A DNA stretch of 64,000 nt, taken from assembly GCA_024138025.1 (NCBI GenBank), contig JAMXBD010002501.1, forward strand, positions 62,001 to 126,000, read 5' to 3'. The notes below the pieces were generated by a model that was not told the DNA's origin, did not search any database, and worked only from the letters and a program-made list of their open reading frames with translations. The position numbers and the translations under genes are program-made. Below, in pieces: positions 8,609 to 20,002 of the stretch. How positions within the stretch are numbered: position 1 is the stretch's first letter; every line of letters starts with the position of its first letter. The stretch comes from Combretum micranthum (taxonomy: Eukaryota; Streptophyta; Magnoliopsida; Myrtales; Combretaceae).

Positions 8609-11600
8609 TGTAAACCCCGGTTTTTCAAGTAGCCAAGATAACCCTAGAACCGGAAACCAAAACCCTAAACCGGAATAGCTCAAGTCTAGAGTGAGAACTA
8701 GGAACCCTAATTCCGGCTTTTCCTCGGTTTCCAATTAAGAAACTTTTCTAAGAAAATTTAATTTTGAATATAGTTCTTGATTATATTTCAAACCAAGAAA
8801 ATATCAGATTTTAAGAAAATTTCAATTCCGGGTCATCCCGAGACCCATTATAGAAAAACGTGCCCCGGAACTAGAATTTCAAAAATTTACTTATGAGTAC
8901 TCATTTGAACCGAAATAAAATAAGGATTTCAAAAATATATTTTTCATAATTTTCCGGTTTATGAAAAATACAGTTATAGCCTTTTTATTCGTATTTCCTT
9001 ACTTACCGGAAATAAATTGTCTTGTCTACTATTCCTCACTATTCACAAGTACCACCTATACTACCTATTAGCACACTTACAATTTCAACTCTTACCATCA
9101 CTCAAATCACTCTCTTTTCTAAATACTTTTTGTCCCTTAACTTTCCTACAAAATTATGACAATTACACATCAAAGTTAAATCAATAATTAAAGTAAAAAT
9201 TTCAAACTTTTCCCTTCCTCCACAAGCACAACCGGCGTGAATTGGCCCCCCCTCCATGCTCCAATTTGCAATTTTTCTTTCTCCATTTAACCTAATTCAT
9301 TCCATATATATACTATTTTTCTCTCTCTCTCTTCATTCTTTCATTTTCAACTTTACAAAGTGTAAAAGCTATCAAATCCTCCCCATTTTCCCGTCTTTGG
9401 CCGTGAGTTTCAAGCGCCCCCCCTCCCCCCCCAACACACACACCACACACACAACTTTCATTTCCTCTTTTCATCTTCTATTCACTTCAAGTAAGTAAGC
9501 TTTCACTCCTTCCACTCATAGATCATTGTTATGGCTAAGTGATTCTTGAATATTTCCAACCAAAGGACCCCATGAGCTTTTGCTGGGGACAAGGAAATGT
9601 CAACACAAGAATACCGAATCATTACAAAGTAGATCTAACATTAAAGGAGCTTTCATGCCAAAAGCTTTATGTTTATCCATCAAAAAGTATTTTAAACAAA
9701 AGATCTTTTATAAAAATATTGTTTTTATGTTTTCAAAACTCATTTAAGCATATGAAATAATAGATCTATCATTTTACTACTCATAATCATGTAGGCATTT
9801 AAAGTTTCATTATTATTTTGTGTTTATGTGCATTAATAGTCTTTAATGCTTTTGTCTTTAGTAAATAACCTTCTTAGTATATAGATCTATGGTTAGATAA
9901 GTTAATAAAGTCAAAAAGGAAAACACTTTTCAAGAAATGAACTTGTGTAAATTCGGATGACTTTGGCAACCTAGGTTAAAAACACTTTTATCAACTTCTA
10001 AAAATATCTTTTTCAAGAAAAATGAAGCCTATAGGTAATAGATAATGTTTGGTGATATATTTCATGAGTCTAAATGAGATTTTACTAAAGAAAATGTTGG
10101 AAACAAGAAATGAAGTCCAATAGAAGTTTTGAGCTAAAAGTCATGTAGACAAAATTCGTAATAATGGATGTATGGTTAGAAAACACTATTTTTCCAACTT
10201 CAAAAATGGTATTTTCTTAAATAAATGAAGTCCTTAGGGTATAGGTAGGATAAATACTTAAATTTTTTAGTATAAAATATATTTTTCTCAAAGGAATCAA
10301 CTTGAAAGTGGAATTTTCTAAATTCGGTTTTTTGGAAACCCCCTGGTAGAAGACCCACTTAAAAGTTTATAAATGAGGATTTTATTAAAGAAATAAAGGC
10401 CTTAGGATATAACTAATATAAGGGTCAAAATTTCTTTAAATAAAGTAGAGTTTTCCTAAAGAAAATCCTTGTAATATGTAGGCGTGACCAAGTGTAGTAA
10501 ACTCACTTGTTAAACAATAGCATGAAGTGGTTTTCTAAGAAAAAGTTTATTTAAATTCTTTGAATCTAAAAAGTTATAAGAACTTAGGCTCATTAGAGTT
10601 CATATCATGACATTCATGATAGGGAAAATCATTACCATTGCATTTAGTTTCATTTTGTACTTAGGAATCTCAAGTGCATTCATGAAAACCACATTTTTGG
10701 AATCGATATACCTGCTGTACAGATCTGATCGCTCAATTCCAAGGCTTAGATATTTTCAAAACTTTATTTAAACTTCATATTTAGAAATCTCTTCCGAAGT
10801 AGATAGAAATCGATATAAAATTTGCGAAATTCCGACTTAAAACGACCAAGTTATGGCCATTTTAAAACGGGACTTCGAAAATGATGCGAATTTCGATTTC
10901 ACTAAGTTTTCTTCGAGTTTTAGTATCCTAAGATGGTAGAATACTTATTAGGGTATTTCTTATGTGAATAGGAGAACCCGAGGATGTTGAATCTTTGCCT
11001 CCGGATTATTACTAGAAGAAAGGCGAACCAATGGCGGAGTGAGTTTTTCTTCCCGATTCATTTATTGTATGTGCTTGTAAAGTAGTGCACTAGAATGTAG
11101 GACAAATGAATGGAATATGAATAATGGGGAATGATGGGAAATTATATGTTGATGATGATGTGAGAACTCAAATTAAGAATATCGAAACCGGGTGATAAAC
11201 TTTGGTTGTGTAGTTAGCTATGATGGATTGTCTGAAAAATTGTTTGATCGTCTAAGTGAAATGGCTTAATCAACTACTTGGACTAATACTAAATTGACAT
11301 GTGCATATCACAAGGGGAAGGAGCATTAGCATTTATACGTTAGTCGTGAACCATAAACGACATCGAATAATCGTAGGTTAGTCGTGAACCATAAACGACA
11401 TCGAATAATCGTAGGTTAACGCGAACCATAAACGGCATATTGTTAGTACCGCAGTAGTCGTTAATCTGCTAACCCGGGATGGAGGGCGCAATTCCATCCA
11501 CAGATGATTTCCGGTTGGTCATATGTATGTTGAACTCACGTGTTTGATGCATCCACTTGCTTGATTAATAACTTGATTTAATTGTTGTGACATGAATGTT

Positions 11601-12043
11601 ATTTTGGAAGATTACACTCACTAAGCTAGTTAGCTTACATCCCTACAGTCCATTCCTTTTGCAGCTATCCCATATGTGGCTTAGGCGACGTGACCCTGCT
11701 AAACAGGTACAGAAGCTAGGAGTTTCCCCTAGAAGTTGGAATTTATGTTTTAGACTTCCATAGGAAACTTCTAAGACTTGGATGACTGTATAAGACCGTT
11801 AATTATTCTTTTGCAGGGGAATGCCCCTTAGAATTTGTAATATTTGTTTATGTTACATGAATTATATCCTACTGCTAATGCATGCCAAATTAAGCTTTTA
11901 TCTCCATTCAGACTTGTACTCTATTGTTGTAAAGGTATGCCTTACATCTATATGAGGCTCTCGAAAGACTAAGGCGGTAATTCGAGAATGTTATATGGTA
12001 TGTGGCGGACTGTTGCGTTTAGGGTACCCTAGGGGGCGTGACA
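8609..12043 (+). repeat. Element A 3' LTR (3435 bp)
   Basis: It starts TGTAAACCCCGG and ends GGGCGTGACA, and aligns throughout with the 5' LTR. A TATA-like stretch lies at about 9303-9312 with CT-rich sequence after it. The minisatellite has three units (11335-11447) against five in the 5' LTR. The hairpin module is at 11477-11526; one base of the second stem is altered. No protein is expected; short open frames here are chance. Confidence 0.95.
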
Positions 12044-12694
12044 ATATTTAAAGAGAGTTTTGAGAGGAGAATTTGAGATAGTTTTTGTAGAAAATTTGTG
12101 ACTAGTAACTGTGTGAAAGAAGTGAAAGAGGAAGGGGGTATTTATAGGAAAATGTGGAGTGATTTTTGAGTGATTAAAATAAAAAAAAATTGAAACAAAA
12201 TTGAGAAAGAGGGGGGAGCATGGGCGCCAGCCATTAGTGTAGGAGAGAGGGAGAGATTTGTTTTTTTGTTTTTTTGTTGATTAAGTGAAGTAATAAGTAA
12301 GGTAGATGTGAAATAAAGTTATGAGAAAGGTAAAAAGTAAAGGTTATAGGTTATGGTGTGTGTAAGAGTAGGTGTAAGAAAAAGTAGAGATAAAAGAATA
12401 GTGTAGAATAGTAATGAATAGTGTAATGTAAAGTAGACATGACAATTTAAGTACCGGTAGTAAGAAAATACGTATATAATTGTGATATCTATTATTTTCA
12501 CTTGCCGAAAATTATAAAACTGATATTTTTGAAATCATTATATTTTTACGAGTCTAACAGTATATTTAGAATATTTTTACTATTCCGAGCCCCAAGACAT
12601 GTTTTTCAAGAACTGTATCCATTTGGGTTCAAGACGATTTGCGGATTTACTAATTTGATCTTTTTAAGCTTCCTCAGGTAATTATGCACTATTC
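12044..12694 (-). repeat. Element C LTR, left fragment (minus strand), split by A, J and B
   Basis: Read on the minus strand this matches the first part of LTRs D and I (TATA box, read on + as TATTTATAG, at 12139-12147). Element A replaced its continuation at 12044. At 12694 it is interrupted by solo LTR J and resumes at 26645 with the duplicated TATTC. The next bases (TATTCTAC) match the uninterrupted LTR D, which proves the join. The rest of C lies left of A, outside the window. Confidence 0.88.
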
Positions 12695-12720
12695 TGCTAG
12701 TGATGTGCCCTAGGCCATAT
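12695..12720. repeat. Solo LTR J, left 26 bp
   Basis: It begins TGCTAGTGATGTG directly after TATTC (12690-12694) and ends at the B insertion. CATAT at 12716-12720 is the left target-site duplication of B. The rest of J is at 25164-26644. Confidence 0.8.
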
Positions 12721-13922
12721 TGTAAACCCCCAAAAATTTTCGTAATCCTTAAAAATAATTTTAGAAGTATAAATATCAAAGACCCGAAAAATCAACTTGA
12801 GATTAAAACTCAATTCTAGACCAAGTCAAATACCGGAAACGAAACCCTAAAAGTTGAACCCAGTTAAAAATTTAATAAGAACAAAAAGAGTTCTCTCAAT
12901 CTTGAGAAAACGAGAACCCCTGAAATAAATATAAAGTCCAATTACCGATATAGTCAACGTCCGTACGACGATTAAATAATCTACCCAATTCCTAAAACGC
13001 AAATCGAAACAATAGATCCAAATACCGCTTAACAACGAGATAATAAAGTCCTAATCCCTTCAGTAAAATTTTAGAATCACAAAATCCAAATTTTCCACAA
13101 AAGTCAAATCGAGTCAACTCCTAAACCTAGACTCGGTTAAATGATTCCGAGAACTAAAAACTATTAAATAATCACAAATGAAATAAAATAAATAAAACGT
13201 AAATTTCGAGCTAAAATTCTAAAACGCTCAAGACTCGAAAATTATACGATCTTACGAATATCTCGATGAAAACGGAATTCAAAACGGAACCCTAAAAGTC
13301 AACAAGCCTATAACGAATCCTAGTAGTTAAGATCCGGCAATCCCGCGTTTTCAAATCCTAGAAAACGAAATTAGGTAAATAGCCTAGAATAGTTCGTAAT
13401 AACGTAAGGTAACAAAAATATCAGATTCGCGAATTTCGAGTGACCTTCGGACCCAAACGGGATCGGTTCTCGAAAAGCGTGTCCCGGAGCTCGGAATATT
13501 AAAATATTCCGTTTATACCAATAGACTCGTAAAAATACAAGGATTCCAAAAATATCAGTTTTAGAATTTTTCGGTAGCTAAAAATTACAGATATCGCATT
13601 ATTACGCGTTTTTATTACTACGGTACTTTAATTGTCTAGTCTACTATTCATAGTACTTTTTCTACTATTCATTACTATTCACCTATCTCTACTTTTTCTT
13701 ACACCTATTTCTTACACCTACATATCTATTTTCTTACTTTTTTCATTTTCAATACCTTTAATCACATCAAACTTTACACATTACTTCTTTATTACACAAA
13801 TCAAATAAAACAAATCATTCTCTCTCACATACCCCAAAACCGGCGCCTCCTCTCTCCCCATTCATCTAATTTTTATTTCTTTTCAATTTATTTTATTACA
13901 CTCTTAATTCCTCCACAAAATT

Positions 13923-13931
13923 CTATAAATA
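13923..13931 (+). promoter_or_regulatory. TATA box in B 5' LTR
   Basis: CTATAAATACC lies in a TC-rich setting, followed about 30-40 bp later by CTTCACACC, a plausible start region. The same box occurs at 22065-22073 in the 3' LTR and, as CTATAAATACC, in LTR I at 55175-55183. Confidence 0.65.
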
Positions 13932-16434
13932 CCACCTCTCCCCTTCTCATTTCTTCACACCATTCCAAAGCAAAGAAATTATGCCAAAATCCTCTCCAAA
14001 AACTCTTCTTTATAATCTTACAAGAACTCACTTCTTGTAAAAAGAAAACACTCCTCTTCCATTACCAAAGAAAGTTTCTTTTCAAAGCCTCACTATCTAC
14101 CACATATCACTACTCACATAATACCCATTCCATCTACCATCTTCATATCTCTTACATACCTTAGGTAATATTTCTTCCATCTATTATTCATTCATGTCAT
14201 GTAACTTAACATGACTATGGTGTTGTTTTGAAACTCATATGAGTAGTAAAAGCAACAACATGTTCATGTTTTGTTCTTGTACATAAAGCTTCCTACTTTA
14301 TTATGTTGTTATTATTGTTATTATTATATTAATATACTATGTATATATATTTATTTAGAGCATATAAGCTCATTTGTTATTTATTTATATTCAAGTTATG
14401 CAATTTATTTATTTTATGCAATTATTAAGACTAGTCTTTCTAGTCTTAGACTTGTTCATATCAAGTCAAAACAATCTTTTATTTATTTTCTTTAATCTTT
14501 CGGGACTAGTCCATTCTTAGTCCCGGGATGCCTTGATAAAGCTAAGGCTCCAATACTTGATCGGGATTCCTTGATGAAGCTAAGGTTCCCAATGCTTGAT
14601 ATTTTATTTTCTTACTTATTATTGTTTCTAGTATTTTCTTATGTTCTTTTATTTTATATGCTTATGATACTTGCATCTACATAATGTTAATGTCTCAACT
14701 AAGTCTAAAAAGTAGAATTTCATTTTATTAAGGGAACTCAAAACTATATTTTCTATCATGTGGTTTGTCACAAAATAATGAAGTTTTTATCAACAACATA
14801 AAAATAAAGCACTACAAGCTTTCTCAAGATTTTCCTAAAATGACGAAGATAGTTTTATAAGAAATAAATATCTTCTTTATATTTTATGGTAATTTAAGTT
14901 TAAGAAAAATAAATCGTTAATGTTGAAAACTTAAATTCTTTTCTAAACTAAGGAACAAACTAGTTTTCAAAGTTAATATAAAAATCAACTCATGAAGAAC
15001 CCACTTAGGAAAAGTAACGATTTTTAAAATTCTAAAAGAAAGGATTTGTTTTCAAAAGAATATAATAAAGTAAGGTTAGCAATAATGGATTTTATCAATA
15101 AAGATGATTCCTTTCAAAGAAATGAAAGAACAACTTTTAGAAAGCAAAAGCTTATAAATATAAGAAGACAAGATTCATTTTCTAAAAACCATCCTAAATA
15201 CAAAAATTATAAAAAAGGGGTTTTCATCAACTTAATGTATTTTTGATGAATTTGAACTTTAATCACTAGAAGGAAAATTTAATACATGACTAAAGGATTA
15301 AGGAAAAATTTAACTTATTTTGGAAAAAGGAATGAAGAAAATAAAATAAGATTATACTCATTTATAACAGTATAAAATTTCCTTAAATACTTGAAGGGAA
15401 GTTTTCAAAGCTAAAGTTTAAAAGAATTATTTTATGAAATAAATTGTTGAGACACTACCATTAGGATTTTTGCATATAAAGTGAGCATGCCTATATATTC
15501 AAAGTGTTTATCAAATATATATTTATATTGTTACAAAAGGATTTTCTTTAAAATGAAGTTGAGTTAGAAAATGGATTTTTGCAAAAGTTTAGAAAATTCG
15601 TTTTAAATCTGTACCTGACGTTTTCGGAACCCAAATGACCTTTTATGACCAAGATAAGTTTAGAGATGGATAGAACTTTTCGAATAGGTAGAAAACGGTA
15701 TATCATATGCGAAATTCCGAGTTAAAATGAGCAAGTTATGGCCATTTTAAGTTGGAATTTCTTCTTACACGATTTTACCGCAATTTTAAGTAAAGTTTAA
15801 GATCTCCAAGGATAGGAATTTCATGAAAGACTTATCCCGGGTATTTCTTTTGTCTAGGTGACGAAGGATACGGAAATACCCTACCCGAGGATTTCTACGA
15901 CTAAGAAGATAGCGAAATGGACGAGTGAGTTATTCCTCCTAAATTCGTTACTTTGCTTGTGCTTGTAAAGTAGTAGCATTAGTATATTAGGAAAAGATAA
16001 AAATGGATATATATTGGGGAATTCGGGATTATATATATATTTCTATGTTGTGCGTGAACTGAGAAGTAAGAATATCGCAACTACGATCTGCTTGTTTAAA
16101 TAATTTTGTTTCCTTGCTTGTATGATTGTTATTGTTGCTAAATTGATTGATCGCCCCAATAAACCTTAATAAGGTTGACCTAAGAACAATAAAACGTTCA
16201 CGCATAGCATCCATCGAGTCACATCTATCTCAGAAGGCTGCTACTCCTACGCGTAGAGTTGGATTGGCTGTGATCGTGCGGTGCCACGGGCCATGTTCCT
16301 TCCTGGAGAATCCAAATCGCTCGGGGAAAGCGACTCTAGGTTCGGAGCCGAGCCAACCGAACGCTGTGGGTGAGGACCTGGGGACTAGCAGTAGAAGGTC
16401 GAGGACCTTCAACCCCGATTCCCTAACCTTTGAT

Positions 16435-16481
16435 ACGGAGGGGTAAATCCGTTCTATATATGGTTTCCGGACGACTATATA
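16435..16481 (+). other. Paired hairpin module in LTR (B 5' copy)
   Basis: Hairpin 1: ACGGA (16435-16439) with TCCGT (16448-16452). Hairpin 2: TATATA (16455-16460) with TATATA (16476-16481), the loop again holding TTTCCGG. Layout equals that in A but the arm sequences differ while remaining complementary. The 3' LTR copy is at 24578-24624. Confidence 0.6.
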
Positions 16482-17023
16482 TATTCGTGTAATCATGTGA
16501 TTGGTTCTTGGTATGCATAGCATATGTGTGGAAAAAAAAATGAACTTGTTTGAAAATGTGGTGCGAATGAAAAGGAATATCTCACTAAGCTAAGTTGTAG
16601 CTTATACCCCTATAGATTTGATTGAAACAGGTATATTCGTGGATTAAAATTGAGGATCATGACATTAAGGAAGTCATGAACGGACGATTAAGGATGTGGA
16701 ATCATACGATGAAGAAAGTTGTAAGGTTCTTTATATGTGCTAACCTTTATGATTAGTGAGGTACTTTTATTTAAAGACAATAGAAGAATATGCCCTTAAG
16801 AATTGAAATGTGATATGTTTATGTTCTATATTCTCTTTGCCTTGTTACTTATTTATTATCGATAATAAATTGCGCTACTCCGATGCGTTCCCTTAGTTGT
16901 GATGTACGCCTTGTGCATGATATGGAAGCCTTTGCGTGACTAAGGTAGTCATTCCTAGGCTTTAGTATTGTGTACGGCGGACTGCCACGTTTAGGGTACC
17001 CCTCGGGGCGTGACAGTTTAAGT

Positions 17024-17035
17024 TGGTATCAGAGC
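17024..17035 (+). other. Primer-binding site of element B (tRNA-iMet)
   Basis: TGGTATCAGAGC, complementary to the 3' end of plant initiator tRNA-Met, lies 8 nt after the LTR end. This is the usual primer of plant chromoviruses. Confidence 0.9.
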
Positions 17036-17496
17036 AACAAGGTTTTGGGAATTAAGAAACAGGATATTAGAAGTGTAGAGTGGTAGGACTTGATCTTATG
17101 TCTAAGAATCCTATGTCTAAGAATAGAACTTTATCTTGAAGAATATTAGGAAAAGGCAGGAAGGTACTTACCAGAATCGGAGGATATTTAGTAAGATATG
17201 AAATGGAGGAATTACATAAAGAGGATTTACCCTAGGATGTTGACCCAAGATTGGGAAAGATAGAAATGACTTGGAGATAGAACATAGCAGAACAATATGG
17301 AGGGAACATGAAAGAGACTTAGAATTTGGATATGGAATGAATAAAGAAAGTTTACCTTAGCAAGACCAATAAGCCTTAATATGTAGTAACCCTGTTTAAG
17401 GCCAACTAAGAGCAAGATAAGTAAAATGCCTCTTTCATAGGTAAGACCCTTAGGTAGATAATATTCAGTACCTACGTTAACCTTTAATCAGACTAG

Positions 17497-18075
17497 CAAA
17501 AGTCTTTAACGCTTCTCTTTTCCTTAAAAACAAATAACTTGTGCGTAAAACTCGAAATAAAAGAAATATCTAATACGATCGCTTCGTTTGGTTCTAGGAA
17601 GCTACCCGAGGAAGTTACGCCACAATCAAGCACCCCTCTCAAAGAACAACAAGAACGAGGAACACCCCCACCACAAGATCTAACTCAAGAACTCTTGACC
17701 ACCATAAGACGTCTAGAAGAAACGATAAGGACTTATATACAACAAATACCCATTACCTCTGCACCCGCTCAGGTTATGAGACCACAACTCGGAGCAACAC
17801 CAGTAGCACAAGTCCCTTCCTTCATGGCCAATCCTAAACCACAGGCTAAGAAGCGTAAACAACTCCAACCTCTTAAGGATTCCGCAACCCCTAAGGTCAG
17901 ATGTTGGAAGTGTGAAGGAAGACATTTCCCCAAAAGTTGCCCACAACTACAGAACAAGTGTTACTTCTGTGGAAACAAGGACCACAAAATCCTAAATTGT
18001 CCTAAGAAGAACGGCACTATCTATTCCGGTCATGCAAAGAGAAAACACAGTGCCAACAATTACCAACCACCATAA
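17497..18075 (+). CDS. Short zinc-knuckle ORF upstream of gag in element B (nucleocapsid-like, no capsid)
   Basis: The open frame runs from 17497 to TAA at 18073-18075. It contains no ATG until about codon 80 after the TTG at 17539, so the start is unknown; it may be non-AUG, spliced, or lost. The product has an N-terminal helical stretch (DLTQELLTTIRRLEETIRTY) like the gag N-terminus, a Pro/Ala-rich linker and a basic patch (KPQAKKRKQ). Two zinc knuckles follow: CWKCEGRHFPKSC and CYFCGNKDHKILNC. These match the gag knuckles, but the capsid region between is missing. It looks like a gag duplicate reduced to its RNA-binding part. F has an unrelated ORF in this place. Confidence 0.5.
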   Translation, partial: QKSLTLLFSLKTNNLCVKLEIKEISNTIASFGSRKLPEEVTPQSSTPLKEQQERGTPPPQDLTQELLTTIRRLEETIRTYIQQIPITSAPAQVMRPQLGATPVAQVPSFMANPKPQAKKRKQLQPLKDSATPKVRCWKCEGRHFPKSCPQLQNKCYFCGNKDHKILNCPKKNGTIYSGHAKRKHSANNYQPP

Positions 18076-18368
18076 GGAAATGCTACGTATGTAGTCGTCT
18101 CATCTGTAGGACCAAGAATTACCTTACAAATGGCGAGGAAACATGCTACATGTGCAAGGTGTGGTATCTCTATGTACGTGAAGACCTAAAGACGCAAGGT
18201 TTATGGGACGACCCCATCTCAGTCCCCGAAAGAGATGACCCATCCAAGGAAGAATGTGGGACTTCGTCTGGAGATCCTACCACCAAATCTCGCCACAAAG
18301 GAAAAGAAAAAGTTACTGATAATGAAGACGAGGGATCAAGTGATCAAGGAAATATTCCTACCCTGTGA
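18076..18368 (+). pseudogene. Frame-shifted continuation of the short zinc-knuckle ORF (element B)
   Basis: In another frame, 18081-18368 continues with Cys-rich sequence (CYVC...C, then CYMCK) resembling decayed third and fourth knuckles. An acidic/basic tail follows (KSRHKGKEKVTDNEDEGS), ending TGA at 18366-18368. One indel near 18070 could have separated it from the upstream ORF. No start codon of its own is convincing. Confidence 0.4.
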
Positions 18369-18742
18369 AGAGCAATCCAAAGCAGGAATGGACGCTAAAC
18401 CTTCCATAAAAGCTTTAATATACCGATAGGAGAAATGCTTTTGTAAAAAGAATTAATCAAAGATGTATATGTTGTTTATGTAATGATTTGAAATTTTAAT
18501 TATGTTTTGCATCCTTTCTTTGAACTTTTGTAAAGGAAGTATTTAAGTCTTCCTTCTGTTTCCATGTATTTGAATTAATAATATGAATTTCCTTTTCATT
18601 ATTATGATTTCAGACAATTTTCAAAATTTCTTATATGTATTTGCTCATTTCCGTACTCGGTTGCTATTTGCTTGTCTCTTGACCGATTTTTTTTTCCCGA
18701 AAAACGTCTAAGACTTAATAAAGTTTAAGAATCTCACGCTAG
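18369..18742 (+). other. Non-coding spacer before gag, element B
   Basis: T-rich and AT-rich sequence with stops in all frames. Nothing recognised. Confidence 0.55.
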
Positions 18743-18856
18743 CTTAATAAAACCTGTAGAACAAATAGGAGACGTACTCGTGCTCAACGCAACCAAGAAA
18801 TACCCCCTGTAGAACCTGAGAACCCGGAGGAACCTCAACAACCAAACCAACCACGA

Positions 18857-20002
18857 ATGGATCAAGCTAACATCGAACAACTTGCCAACCTCATAAGGAA
18901 TTTCGCACAACAGGCTCAGGCTATGCCTACACCAGCACATGCACAAGAAGCAGCACCAGAAGTTCCAACGCCACCAATTGAAACAGCACTAGCTGAGCCA
19001 CCTTTACCGAAACCTTATCAAAGTATGTTGCCAGAATTCATTAAGTGCAATCGATATTTTGATGGAGCCTTTGGAAAACCGGATGAAGCTGATGATTGGT
19101 TAGCACAAATAGAACGATCTTTCAATGCTTTTGAAGTACCACAACATCTTCAGCTTACATATGGGACTTTCATGCTGAGGTTCAATGCAAGGATATGGTG
19201 GGAATCCAAAAGTAGAGAACTACTACCACCAATCGCATGGGAGACATTTAGACATGAATTTTTGGAGAACTTTTTCCCTGGAAGCTTGAGGATCCAATTT
19301 AGTGCAGATTTCTTAAGTATTTCTCAAGGAGGCCGTAGTCTTGAAGAATACGAAACGGAGTTCAGTAAGCTGTTACAATATGCCCCCGAATCATATAAGG
19401 ATAGCGAGGAACTAAAAAGGCAAGTCTTCTTGGGAGGATTGGATGAAGACCTTCGTATCAAGTTGATAGAGTTTGACATTAAAGATTTTCGAGAACTAGT
19501 AGAGAGAGCACGAATTGTGGATGGTGCTAAGAAAAGGAGAAGGACAGAAGGAAACGTCATGATGATTGAGGAAGAATCTATAAGTGAACCTAGCTCAGGC
19601 ATCAGAATCAATGAGCTCGAAACATTGGTCAGCCCGAGTAGAAAGAAGGATAAAAAGAAATGGGATACCCAATGTTGGAAATGCAAAAAGGGACATCAAC
19701 CAAGACAGTGTCCTAAGTTGCAACACAAGTGCTACTACTGCGGGAGTCCAAATCACAAAGTCATGAGATGCCCAAAGAAAACCTCTGCCACTTGTCTGAT
19801 CTGCAAGGAGTTGGGACATATTGCCAAGAAGTGTCCTAAGAAAAATATGGAAGAGAGATACTCAGCAATACCCCCACAAGGAATACATGTGTACAACCTA
19901 CAAGGACAATGGATTTGCGAGGAAGCCAACCAAGAAATAGAATTCGCTGTTTTAGAAGAAGACGATAGTCATGAATACGAGTTAATATCAGGCTACCCTT
20001 AG
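18857..20002 (+). CDS. gag: Intact gag of element B
   Basis: 381 codons, no stop or frameshift. Capsid homology to gag of A is clear from CNRYFDGAFGKPDEADDW through WETFRHEFLENFFPGSLR and LEEYETEFSKLLQYAPESYK to about residue 225. Three zinc knuckles follow at about residues 273-333: CWKCKKGHQPRQC, CYYCGSPNHKVMRC and CLICKELGHIAKKC. The C-terminal box YNLQGQW plus acidic tail is also shared with A and F. The frame is open upstream to 18743 without another ATG, and that stretch (RTNRRRTRAQRNQE) resembles the region before the gag ATG in A, so the real protein may be longer. The product would assemble particles; no pol follows. Confidence 0.9.
   Translation: MDQANIEQLANLIRNFAQQAQAMPTPAHAQEAAPEVPTPPIETALAEPPLPKPYQSMLPEFIKCNRYFDGAFGKPDEADDWLAQIERSFNAFEVPQHLQLTYGTFMLRFNARIWWESKSRELLPPIAWETFRHEFLENFFPGSLRIQFSADFLSISQGGRSLEEYETEFSKLLQYAPESYKDSEELKRQVFLGGLDEDLRIKLIEFDIKDFRELVERARIVDGAKKRRRTEGNVMMIEEESISEPSSGIRINELETLVSPSRKKDKKKWDTQCWKCKKGHQPRQCPKLQHKCYYCGSPNHKVMRCPKKTSATCLICKELGHIAKKCPKKNMEERYSAIPPQGIHVYNLQGQWICEEANQEIEFAVLEEDDSHEYELISGYP

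Larger units (their letters stand above)
1..12043 (+). mobile_element. Element A: Tekay/Del-like chromovirus (Ty3/gypsy), 5' end outside the window
   Basis: Two long direct repeats (1-2931 and 8609-12043) flank gag, protease, RT, RNase H, integrase and a chromodomain in the order typical of Ty3/gypsy chromoviruses. The LTR ends are TGTAAACC and GTGACA. The 3' flank starts with ATATT (12044-12048), which should be repeated just before the 5' LTR, off the left edge. Every pol domain is recognisable but the frame is broken at least six times, so the copy is dead. It has no primer-binding site: the LTR end runs straight into the tail of a 5' ORF. A sits in an older minus-strand LTR (C). The Tekay/Del assignment rests on the chromodomain, LTR length and general look of the integrase; it is by recognition, not a tree. 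Confidence 0.9.
12721..17015 (+). repeat. Element B 5' LTR (4295 bp)
   Basis: It starts TGTAAACCCCCAAAA and ends CTCGGGGCGTGACA. It differs from the 3' LTR mainly by 1-bp indels in homopolymers, with few substitutions (for example near 13366 and 13380). A TATA box CTATAAATA is at 13923-13931. A compact GC-richer block (about 16200-16450) contains a perfect stem GAAGGTC/GACCTTC (16394-16410) and the paired hairpin module. Open frames of about 66 and 99 codons occur in both LTRs but have no recognisable domain. Confidence 0.95.

Noticed and set aside
16147..16446. 99-codon ORF in B 5' LTR, identical at 24290-24589
   Set aside because: Identity only reflects duplicated LTRs. It starts at a non-ATG codon, has no domain and is absent from related LTRs; the GC-rich block explains the openness.
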